Positions 8,256-15,385 of a stretch of 27,551 nt of DNA are shown here, piece after piece (position 1 is the first letter of the stretch; every line of letters starts with the position of its first letter). The position numbers were made by a program, and so were the translations under genes. The notes below the pieces were generated by a model. That model was given only the letters and a program-made list of their open reading frames with translations, did not search any database and had not been told where the DNA came from. Origin of the DNA: Bacteroidales bacterium UBA1192. Lineage in GTDB: Bacteria; Bacteroidota; Bacteroidia; Bacteroidales; Bacteroidaceae. The stretch is from assembly GCA_002310175.1 (NCBI GenBank), contig DBYG01000059.1:4108-31658 (forward strand). Reading direction: 5' to 3'.

Positions 8256-9386
8256 CTATTTGAGAAGTTCGTAATAATGCGGCTGGTAATCCGGCAGGAG
8301 TTCAGGATGGAACACCTTGATGAAATCACTCAGGACAAGCTCCGGCTCCATGGGCATACTCTCGTAGAATGGGGTACGGCTCATGTTGCAATACACCACA
8401 CCGTGGTTGCGCCATGCCTTGAAATCGGTATACCGGGTATCATCGTCAGCCAGTACCTGATACGAATAATCCCCCTGATAGCTGTTAACTATGCGCCAGT
8501 AGTCAGCATTGGCCGCCTGGCTGTAAACCACCTCATAATCCATCGTGAAACCACCGGAGTGGAGGTCATCCTTGAGGAAATAGTCACCTCCTGCATCCTT
8601 GAATATGCGGGCCAGGAAACTTTGACCACCAACGGCATACCAGTTACCTCCCTGAAGCTCACCGCTGAACACAACCGGACGGGTTGTTACATTCTCCGTC
8701 AGCTTGGTAAGAGCCAGGTAACGCTCCTCTATTCCGCTGAAAATGCTGTCGGCTTTTTCCTCGCATCCTAACAGCATTCCTGCAAACTTAATCCATTCGG
8801 CCTGTCCTAACGGAGTGGTCTCCTTATAACCCAGATGAGGTACCAGCGTTATGTTGACATTCTTGAGCGCTTCATAACCGCCACGCTTGAACGGCGAAAT
8901 GAGAATGATGTCAGGATTGACAGCCATGATTACCTCATTGTCAAAATTTCCCTCGATGCCTATCTTGTGTGTGCGGCCGTCTTTGAGCCTTTGGTTCATC
9001 TCCTCATTGAAGAGATGCCTGGTGCTGGTTATGCCTACCACTGCGTCCAGCTCATCAAGTTTGATGAAGCTTGAAAGCTGTAGGGATGTCATGCAGATAA
9101 CCTTACTGATTGGAACCTCAATCGGTGTGTATTCCTTTGGAATGCCGTCAGTCCCGGCACCTTCAGGCACCAGTGCGAAATGGAAAGACTGGCTCTCTTC
9201 TTTCTGAGGATCCTGCAGGTCTATGAGACGTATGTTGCCTGCATGGGTTACAGTGAAACCTTGCGCATACTTGACAACGGTACTATCCTGTATTCCTCCG
9301 ATGCCTGAACGGACACTTGAAGAACGGCCTTTGCAGCCGGCCAGTATGGCTGATGAAACCAGTAAGAGCAGTACAGTCTTTTTCAT
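8256..9386 (-). CDS. ABC importer substrate-binding lipoprotein (BtuF/FepB-like)
   Basis: The 376-aa protein begins with a lipoprotein signal peptide ending in LAGC (Cys18). It is therefore anchored in a membrane, most likely facing the periplasm, where it delivers ligand to the permease. The periplasmic-binding-protein core starts near residue 90, with VPISKVICMTSLQLSSFIKLDELDAVVGIT split across two strands and a helix; it continues through VNPDIILISPFKRGGYEAL and GGQSFLARIFKDAGGDYFL. This is the class III (FepB/BtuF) fold with a helical linker. About 70 residues between the lipid anchor and the core form an extra N-terminal segment that I also associate with Bacteroidales members of this family. 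The gene lies 99 bp after the chelatase gene, a gap containing a hairpin. Corrinoid specificity is inferred from context. Confidence 0.85.
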   Translation of the reverse strand: MKKTVLLLLVSSAILAGCKGRSSSVRSGIGGIQDSTVVKYAQGFTVTHAGNIRLIDLQDPQKEESQSFHFALVPEGAGTDGIPKEYTPIEVPISKVICMTSLQLSSFIKLDELDAVVGITSTRHLFNEEMNQRLKDGRTHKIGIEGNFDNEVIMAVNPDIILISPFKRGGYEALKNVNITLVPHLGYKETTPLGQAEWIKFAGMLLGCEEKADSIFSGIEERYLALTKLTENVTTRPVVFSGELQGGNWYAVGGQSFLARIFKDAGGDYFLKDDLHSGGFTMDYEVVYSQAANADYWRIVNSYQGDYSYQVLADDDTRYTDFKAWRNHGVVYCNMSRTPFYESMPMEPELVLSDFIKVFHPELLPDYQPHYYELLK

Positions 9387-9416
9387 TAATTCATGAGTTA
9401 GTTGTAAAAGCCAAAT

Positions 9417-9457
9417 CCGTTATCCGATGAGCTCCTATCATACTCACCGGATAGCGG
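9417..9457 (-). other. Stable hairpin in the intercistronic gap of the uptake operon
   Basis: On the minus strand CCGCTATCCGGTGAG pairs with CTCATCGGATAACGG: 3 pairs, a C/A mismatch, 6 pairs, a G-U wobble and 4 pairs around an 11-nt loop. It lies between the chelatase-like and binding-protein genes. The sequence after it (ATTTGGCTTTTAC) is only weakly T-rich. It could stabilise the upstream message, act as a partial terminator that lowers ABC transporter expression, or be a processing site. Confidence 0.45.
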
Positions 9458-9485
9458 AATCAGCTTGCTGTTGAGTTAAAAAGAG

Positions 9486-10565
9486 TTATTCCTCAGGGAA
9501 CATGCTGTGGTAGTAGTCCTCAAGGGTCTCAGCGGCCTTAGTATGCTCGATCCAGAGATTGCGGATAGATTCAACTTCAAGCAGACCCTTCATGATGAGC
9601 TCGCTCTCACCACAGGTGTAACCGTTCTGGGTAAAGAAGCACTTCCAGCTCAGATCCTCAATCTCACCCTCATCATTGTACTCATAGTCTGCGGGCTTCA
9701 TGTCCTCACCGTCATCACCGCCCATATCATTGTGAGCATGGTCACCGGCGATAGACATCAGCGGATGAAGATAAACCTTACCTGATACGATTCCGGCCTC
9801 TTTCATGCGTTCCAGAACCTGAACCTTGTAATTCTCAGGAGCATCGACAGTACCTACAAAGTAGTTGGAGCTGTACTTCTGAAGTTCCTCCTCAAGCTGG
9901 TTGTAACGTATGTTAGCCTTGTAGGTATCATAACTGTCAGGGTTTCCGTGACCCATGAAAGCCACGACACCCTTTGCTGCTGTTGAACTGTAAACTTTGT
10001 TGATGGTGGCAGCGGTGGTCTTCACGTCCTCCTCGGCAGCAAGCAGAGGCATACCGAGCTTGATTGTGACCTTGCTCAGATATTCATCATCAAGGTCACC
10101 CAGGCTGTTGTTTGCAAAGTCCTTGATGTAGTTGACTACGCGTGAGAACTCCTCACCCGGGATAACCTGAAGTGACTGCACAACAATAGTACTGTACTTG
10201 GCAGCACCCAGTCCGTGGAGCCAGAAATTAGGGGCGTAGAAATTACGGGGCTTGGTGTTCTCACCAGCAGCGGCACGGTTGATGCAGATGGCTGAGCTGT
10301 AGCTCAGATAAACGTCTGCCTTGGGGAAAGCCTTCTTATAGGCTTCAATTGTCTCATCGAAAGCATTGAAAGCCTGGTCCCATGTGGAACCGAAAGCAAC
10401 CAGGAGAATAGCGCTGTCATTCTTCTTGTTGATCTGAGCGTCAACAGCTTCCTGATAACGGGTGTAATTGTTCTTGGTCTCCTCATCGGAGTTTTTGTCA
10501 CAGCTTACAAAGCTGAATCCTGCTATGGCTACCATAGCTGCCAGAATAAATCTGATTTTCTTCAT
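9486..10565 (-). CDS. cbiK: Exported lipoprotein homologue of sirohydrochlorin cobaltochelatase CbiK
   Basis: The 359-aa protein is a CbiK-type class II chelatase, the family that inserts cobalt into sirohydrochlorin. Metal-site residues of Salmonella CbiK seem conserved: Glu in PGEEF (139), His in MGHG (206) and His in AGDHAHNDM (276). Unlike the cytosolic enzyme it has a signal peptide with a lipoprotein Cys22 (FVSC), followed by DKNSDEE. That acidic stretch resembles the export signal of surface-exposed Bacteroidota lipoproteins. No internal Met exists between residues 11 and 172, so an ATG-initiated cytosolic form is not possible. An acidic insertion of about 15 residues follows GGDDGED. 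An A-rich leader precedes the ATG. It sits between the outer-membrane receptors and the ABC importer. Its role may be periplasmic or surface chelation, or tetrapyrrole or cobalt binding; exported CbiK is known from Desulfovibrio. Confidence 0.88.
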   Translation of the reverse strand: MKKIRFILAAMVAIAGFSFVSCDKNSDEETKNNYTRYQEAVDAQINKKNDSAILLVAFGSTWDQAFNAFDETIEAYKKAFPKADVYLSYSSAICINRAAAGENTKPRNFYAPNFWLHGLGAAKYSTIVVQSLQVIPGEEFSRVVNYIKDFANNSLGDLDDEYLSKVTIKLGMPLLAAEEDVKTTAATINKVYSSTAAKGVVAFMGHGNPDSYDTYKANIRYNQLEEELQKYSSNYFVGTVDAPENYKVQVLERMKEAGIVSGKVYLHPLMSIAGDHAHNDMGGDDGEDMKPADYEYNDEGEIEDLSWKCFFTQNGYTCGESELIMKGLLEVESIRNLWIEHTKAAETLEDYYHSMFPEE

Positions 10566-10620
10566 TTTTGTTTTGTTTTTGTTTAAGGATAGGTTATAAA
10601 AATCTCAATTCCAAATCAGT

Positions 10621-12768
10621 TTAGTCATCATCATCCAAACTCCCCTTTTCCACATCCCGGGTATTCATCTTGCGCCCCTTTGAGAACTTAATACTCATTG
10701 TGCAGTAGAAAGTCCGGCCGGGAGTTGTAGTACCGTAATGCAGTCCGTGAGGAGTGGTCTCCTTATAGTCAAGTATATTGTCAATACCGGCCTCAACGCG
10801 CCATACAAGACCGTTCTTATCTTGCCCAAGATTATGTGTGGTGGTAAGCTTCCATATCTGATATGGTTTGCCGTTTCCGTTGTTCTGATAGTAACGCGTG
10901 CTGCTGGCGCGTCCGTATAGTCCCAGCCCCAGTCGGTAGGCATCGTTAAACCGGTGTTGCCAGGTTCCGTAAATATTACCTTTGTGGTGAGCCATTCCGT
11001 CAATGGTTACCTCATTGAGCCTGTCATGTTTGGTATCATATACATGTGCCTTGGTGTCAAGCCAGCTGTAAGCTCCCCCAAGAGTGATATCGGAAGTAAT
11101 GCGCCAAGTAAGTGATGCGTCAACACCCATTGTACGGGCATCCTCCATATTCATGTACATACGCGGGGTGAGCTGGCCGCTTCCGTCACCCATATATTCG
11201 GCTGCAGTTCCCGCAGGAATCTGGCTCAGGGGAACATTGACCAGGGTTATCATATTGTCTAATTCATTCCTGTATCCTGTAACCGATGCAGAGAATCCCC
11301 CTCGACTGAACTCAACTCCTGCTGAAATATAATCAGATGTCTGTGGCTTGAGATCGGGGTTGCCCATATAGAAGAATGTGGTGGCACCCATGGTACGCAG
11401 ATAGTGGTAACCCTGCTCCTTTGGAGTAGGCGATTTGAACCCACGGCTCCAACCTGTGCGGATACGCAGATCGGCCACCTTGAACATGGCGCTTATCTTG
11501 GGGGTTGCATGGAAACCGAAAGCCTTGTTTTCAATTACTCTTATTCCAGCAGTGACATTGAGCCAACGGGTACCGGTAAACTCATCCTGTAGGTAAACGG
11601 CTGTGGTCCAGTCATCATCACGTCCATCCTTTACGCGCATAGGAGCGTTCAGATAATCATACCGATACTCTGCGCCTGCGCTCAACAGGTTATCCCAAGG
11701 TAGGGCGAAGATACCTTTCAACTCAGCTATAGTACGTTGCTGGTCACTCTGCAAGTGTTCCTGATCCGGAAAAAACGGGTAGTAGGGTGTGTAGTTCCCG
11801 TTGGGATCATATCCTTCCTCAAGAGTGGTGTCGGTGTAATGATAGTAGTATGCGTGACGGTCCCAGCTTACATCAAGCGTAATCAGGTCAGACTCATTAA
11901 GCTTATATTCTGATCCTAATGAAATGCCGGCGTCGCGGTATTTCATGTCGAATGTGTTCACGTCACATGACGGATGGCGGCCATTCGTGGGACGGAATAT
12001 ACGTTTGCGATACAGATAACCGTCGGTCTCAAACGAGAGCTTGCCGGACGGAATGTAGATGAGACGTTGACCAATCTGTCCGTTGGTGTACATGTTGACC
12101 GTCTTGTTGCGTGAGTCATAGATATGATACTCTGTCTGTTCCGGATCTTCTTCAGTGGTGTTCTGCCAACCGTCCGTATGCTGCAGTTGGAAGGTGGTTA
12201 GTGAAGTTAACTTCCCGATGCTGAATCCTATGCTGTTGTGCTGGCGCAAATCCATGTAGGATCCGCCGCGGGTGGTGTTCTCCAGATAGAGTGCCTGGTC
12301 ATCATGACGACGCGTTATTATATTGATAACTCCAGCCATAGCGTCGCTGCCATAGAGTGCGCTGCCTGCCCCCTTTACTATTTCAATATGGTCAATGTTG
12401 TGAGGGTCTATACGGCCAAGATCATTCTCTCCTCCGTTGTCACCGTTAAGACGCTTGCCGTCAATCATTATCAGGATGTAGTTGTTTCCCAGTCCGTTCA
12501 GGGTCATCTGACTGCCCATATCACCGGCGTTGAAGTCAAATCCGGGACATAGTTGGGAAAGAATGTCCTCAAATGATGCTGCTCCTGACTGCTCTATCTG
12601 ACGGCGTGATATGATCTCAGTCTGAACAGGAACGTTCTTGAGAGTATGTGGCGTGCCTGTGGCAGTCACAACAACTTCATCAAGCTGTTCTGACGGAATG
12701 TCCAGGTTCTGCGCCGCAAGCGGTGCGGAACATATCATGACCATTATTCCAAGCTTTATCTTTCTCAT
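10621..12768 (-). CDS. TonB-dependent outer-membrane receptor, BtuB-like (second of the pair)
   Basis: The gene encodes an outer-membrane gated barrel for energy-dependent uptake. I place the start at the ATG ending at 12768: it forms an ATGA overlap with the upstream stop and directly begins a signal peptide (MRKIKLGIMVMICSAPLAAQ). An in-frame start 72 bp upstream would put 24 extra residues before that peptide. The mature protein has a TonB box (LDEVVVTATGT) and a plug domain through GAGSALYGSDAMAGVINIITRR, then a 22-stranded-type barrel. It lacks the N-terminal carboxypeptidase-like domain of its neighbour. The C terminus is odd: after the expected last strand (RTFYCTMSIKF) about 19 more residues follow, ending in DDDD. 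The tandem position under a cobalamin riboswitch argues for a corrinoid or related ligand. Confidence 0.88.
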   Translation of the reverse strand: MRKIKLGIMVMICSAPLAAQNLDIPSEQLDEVVVTATGTPHTLKNVPVQTEIISRRQIEQSGAASFEDILSQLCPGFDFNAGDMGSQMTLNGLGNNYILIMIDGKRLNGDNGGENDLGRIDPHNIDHIEIVKGAGSALYGSDAMAGVINIITRRHDDQALYLENTTRGGSYMDLRQHNSIGFSIGKLTSLTTFQLQHTDGWQNTTEEDPEQTEYHIYDSRNKTVNMYTNGQIGQRLIYIPSGKLSFETDGYLYRKRIFRPTNGRHPSCDVNTFDMKYRDAGISLGSEYKLNESDLITLDVSWDRHAYYYHYTDTTLEEGYDPNGNYTPYYPFFPDQEHLQSDQQRTIAELKGIFALPWDNLLSAGAEYRYDYLNAPMRVKDGRDDDWTTAVYLQDEFTGTRWLNVTAGIRVIENKAFGFHATPKISAMFKVADLRIRTGWSRGFKSPTPKEQGYHYLRTMGATTFFYMGNPDLKPQTSDYISAGVEFSRGGFSASVTGYRNELDNMITLVNVPLSQIPAGTAAEYMGDGSGQLTPRMYMNMEDARTMGVDASLTWRITSDITLGGAYSWLDTKAHVYDTKHDRLNEVTIDGMAHHKGNIYGTWQHRFNDAYRLGLGLYGRASSTRYYQNNGNGKPYQIWKLTTTHNLGQDKNGLVWRVEAGIDNILDYKETTPHGLHYGTTTPGRTFYCTMSIKFSKGRKMNTRDVEKGSLDDDD

Positions 12769-15008
12769 TTCTTGAGTCTTATGGTCAGGCTTGCATATAC
12801 TGAGCGCCCGGGGTTGACAGTAGAGAAATTTGTGTTCCAAGGCCTGGTGTCACGCTTATTGAAGATATTCTCTATTCCCAGGCCGGGCTCTATTATATAG
12901 TCTTCAATAAGGAATGTATGTTTGGTGTTGATGTCCCATTGGCTGTAGCCGGGGGCATATCCGTATGTGCTGGAGTAGCGCTCGCCCTGCATGTGGCCGT
13001 TCAGACTGACGTTGAGGTGATACCCGCCCCAGTCGTGGTCCCAGCGCAGTGTGGTGTTGCCGCTGTGCTTTACGCTCTTGTCCACCGGTGCAGTCTTGCC
13101 TTCGCTCTCTGCCTTGGAGTCAGTATAGACATAACTGCCGGCCATATTGAATCCGCCACCTATATAGATGTTGGCATTGAAACTGATGCTTTTTATCTGC
13201 GCATTGTCTATGTTGTCGCGCTGGCGTATGGTCTTGAATTCGGAGTGCAGCTCATCATATCCCAATGCAGTGATCTCGGCATCGGAAAGGACACGGTAGT
13301 TTATCATGTCGGTTATGTCGTTGAGCACTCCGGTTACTGAAAACGAAAGCCTCTGTGTGGAATATTCAGCATTGAGAGATGCGTACCTGCTCCTTTCGGG
13401 TTTGAGGTTACGGTTTCCTACTGTGGCGCGGCTGGCTGTCTTGGTCTGGTCAGTCGCAAATATCTGACTCAGGGTGGGAGAGCGGTATCCGGCAGCCCAT
13501 GAGGCTCTGAGCCTGAAGTCTCCAGGTTTGTACATCAGTGAGAAATCAGGTGTGGCGTGACTCTTGAAATTCTCATTGTAGAGGTATCTGACACCGGCAA
13601 CAGCCTGCAGGTTTTCGGTAAGTGACAGCTCATCCTGGATGAATGCGGCTGCAGTGAACATACTCTCAAAGCTTATGTTGTCCGTCTGGCTGCGCAGCTG
13701 CTCGTCAATGTATTCAATCCCTACGGAGAGTTTGTTCATGTTGTCAGGCTTGAGTATGGCCTTTATGTTGCCGTCATAGTAATGGGTCCCCTTGCGTTTC
13801 TGGAGGTCACCGGGCATCTGGTTGCCGCTCTTGAGGAAATAACGGTAGGATGACGTAAAGTTGTCATTGAAGAAATCGGCCTCCAGATATGCTTTGGGAC
13901 TTATCATATAGTTGGCACCTATACCGTACAGCCAGGATTCATGATTCAGGTCATAGGTATATGCCTGGGTCTCCTTGTAGATGTAATTGCCGTCAGCATC
14001 CTTCTCGGACGATTTCTTGAAATATTTGGCGGTCTGCGGACGGTGGGTGTCATATATGTTGTAGTTGCCCCGAACCGATATGTCCAGCTTGTCACTGAAC
14101 CTGTAGGTGAAACTCTGACTGATGTTGTCCTGAGAGTAACCTACCGACATAGGGCGTCCTGTCTTGTAACCGTCTTCATCTATGTCATTTACCTGCCAGT
14201 TGTCGGCCTCGTTGCGCTGGTACGATGTGCTTGATGAGAACTTTCCCGAGTTTATGTCGGCATCAATGCTTTCGGTAAAACGGCCGTGACTTGTGTAATG
14301 GGTGTAGTTGGTCACACCTACGCCATTGTTGGAGTCATCGGTTATGATGTTTATCACACCGCCTATGGCCTCACTTCCGTACAGGGCCGATGCCGCACCG
14401 CTCTGTATCTCGATACGCTTGATGTTTGAGGCACTGATGCGGTTAAGGCGTTGGTCGCCTCCCAGACGGTGGCCGTTTTCCATTATTATCATATAATCCT
14501 GTCCTGTACCGTTCAGGTTAAGGAATGTACCCATACCATTGGTTACGGTAGTTATATTGGGCATAAGTCTTGTCAGAGCCTCCTCGACCGATGTCACTCC
14601 GGCATTCTGGATATCCTTGGCGGTTATTACTTGGATGGGAACCGGAGAGTTGGACATGCGGCGATGGGTTCCGGTTCCGGTGACCACCACCTGTCCCAGG
14701 TTGATGTAGCTCTCCTGCATCTTGATTATTATGCCGTTGTCGGCCGATGTGGCGGTATAGTCAGCAGGCAGATATGATACATGGGTTACCCTGATCCGGT
14801 AATCATCCTGATGAGGAAGATTCTGAAGTGAGAACTCGCCCTTGCTGTTGGTCGATGTGCCGGAAAGACTGTGATCAACACGAATGTTTGCACCCTGGAT
14901 GGGCTTGCCGCTTTCAGCGTCAAGTACAATACCGCTTACTGTCACCTGGCTCCATGCAGAAATCATGACGCACAGCAATACTGCAGAAAGAAAAAACTTC
15001 TTTAGCAT
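12765..15008 (-). CDS. TonB-dependent outer-membrane receptor with N-terminal carboxypeptidase-like domain, BtuB-like
   Basis: The 747-aa protein is the first gene of the cobalamin-riboswitch operon and is likely to import corrinoids across the outer membrane using TonB energy. It has a signal peptide (to about residue 21, WSQ), a beta-sandwich CarboxypepD_reg-like domain (about 22-105, starting VTVSGIVLDAESGKPIQGA), a TonB box (GQVVVTGTGT), and a plug domain ending around GAASALYGSEAIGGVINIITDD. The rest is a beta-barrel finishing with GRSVYASLTIRLKK. The domain order is typical of Bacteroidota receptors. No SusD or BtuG-type partner gene is present, which makes it a BtuB-like rather than a SusC-like transporter. 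It overlaps the next receptor by 4 bp. Confidence 0.9.
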   Translation of the reverse strand: MLKKFFLSAVLLCVMISAWSQVTVSGIVLDAESGKPIQGANIRVDHSLSGTSTNSKGEFSLQNLPHQDDYRIRVTHVSYLPADYTATSADNGIIIKMQESYINLGQVVVTGTGTHRRMSNSPVPIQVITAKDIQNAGVTSVEEALTRLMPNITTVTNGMGTFLNLNGTGQDYMIIMENGHRLGGDQRLNRISASNIKRIEIQSGAASALYGSEAIGGVINIITDDSNNGVGVTNYTHYTSHGRFTESIDADINSGKFSSSTSYQRNEADNWQVNDIDEDGYKTGRPMSVGYSQDNISQSFTYRFSDKLDISVRGNYNIYDTHRPQTAKYFKKSSEKDADGNYIYKETQAYTYDLNHESWLYGIGANYMISPKAYLEADFFNDNFTSSYRYFLKSGNQMPGDLQKRKGTHYYDGNIKAILKPDNMNKLSVGIEYIDEQLRSQTDNISFESMFTAAAFIQDELSLTENLQAVAGVRYLYNENFKSHATPDFSLMYKPGDFRLRASWAAGYRSPTLSQIFATDQTKTASRATVGNRNLKPERSRYASLNAEYSTQRLSFSVTGVLNDITDMINYRVLSDAEITALGYDELHSEFKTIRQRDNIDNAQIKSISFNANIYIGGGFNMAGSYVYTDSKAESEGKTAPVDKSVKHSGNTTLRWDHDWGGYHLNVSLNGHMQGERYSSTYGYAPGYSQWDINTKHTFLIEDYIIEPGLGIENIFNKRDTRPWNTNFSTVNPGRSVYASLTIRLKK

Positions 15009-15031
15009 GAATATTTAAGAAAAACAAAACG

Positions 15032-15064
15032 TTGGACCTGCTCTGTCCCGGAACGGGTATCCAA
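15032..15064 (-). terminator. Terminator-like hairpin serving as riboswitch expression platform
   Basis: Downstream of the riboswitch aptamer, the minus strand folds as an outer TTGGA/TCCAA stem enclosing a CCCG-TTC-CGGG hairpin. It is followed at once by a T-rich run (CGTTTTGTTTTTCTT) before the start codon. This looks like a conditional intrinsic terminator that would stop transcription when cobalamin is bound. The stem is interrupted, so translational control through the same hairpin is also possible. Confidence 0.5.
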
Positions 15065-15070
15065 TAAAAA

Positions 15071-15243
15071 CATGATAGGGCAGGTTTCCTGACTTGGTCC
15101 TCCGCTGGGGCCTTCCCACCTTGCTATAGGCAGTGGCATCCGGTTGATTCCAGGCGGAATATTAAGGACTTTACAGTAGCGGGCACTGTTCCGGATTTTC
15201 ACCGGATTCCCTTTCTGCCGTCACAGTGGGTGGCGGCATCACC
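15071..15243 (-). promoter_or_regulatory. Cobalamin (B12) riboswitch
   Basis: Read on the minus strand, the region contains the conserved core GAATCCGGTGAAAATCCGG, then GTGCCCGCTACTGTAAA, the B12 box GCCACTG inside GGATGCCACTGCC, GGTGGGAAGGC, and the closing AAGTCAGGAAACCTGCC. All lie in the order and spacing of the cobalamin riboswitch. Possible outer pairing is GTGAT with ATCAT at the two ends. It precedes the receptor-chelatase-importer operon, so high cobalamin should switch the operon off. Confidence 0.95.
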
Positions 15244-15253
15244 GTATCGGGTG

Positions 15254-15261
15254 CAAAAATA
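15254..15261 (-). promoter_or_regulatory. -7 box of the riboswitch-controlled uptake operon
   Basis: TATTTTTG on the minus strand matches the Bacteroidales TAnnTTTG consensus. The predicted start of transcription, about 7 nt downstream, falls just before the first paired base of the riboswitch. I see no convincing TTTG -33 element, as is common in this group. Confidence 0.6.
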
Positions 15262-15328
15262 CACGAAAGAATTTTGATAACCGCTCTTATTGGACCATTT
15301 ATTTTATCTATTGTGTGAGTTTTTTAAC

Positions 15329-15336
15329 TAAGTTTG
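15329..15336 (+). promoter_or_regulatory. Putative -7 box upstream of the OPT transporter gene
   Basis: TAAGTTTG fits the TAnnTTTG consensus and lies about 50 bp before the start codon. A TTG at 15311-15313 is a weak candidate -33 element with slightly short spacing. With the opposite box at 15254-15261 it makes the region a divergent promoter pair. Confidence 0.45.
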
Positions 15337-15385
15337 CGGTTGCCATACAGTAGTTGGCTTTTTTACTTAGGATCAATAAAGAACT

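Noticed and set aside
12769..12840. Upstream in-frame start for the second TonB receptor
   Set aside because: It would place 24 non-signal residues before a proper signal peptide and overlap the first receptor by 76 bp; the ATGA overlap at 12768 is far more natural.
12765..15008. SusC-type receptor of a polysaccharide-utilisation locus
   Set aside because: The carboxypeptidase-like domain fits SusC, but no SusD gene follows, and the cobalamin riboswitch and BtuFCD-like genes point to corrinoid uptake; the length (747 aa) is also shorter than typical SusC.
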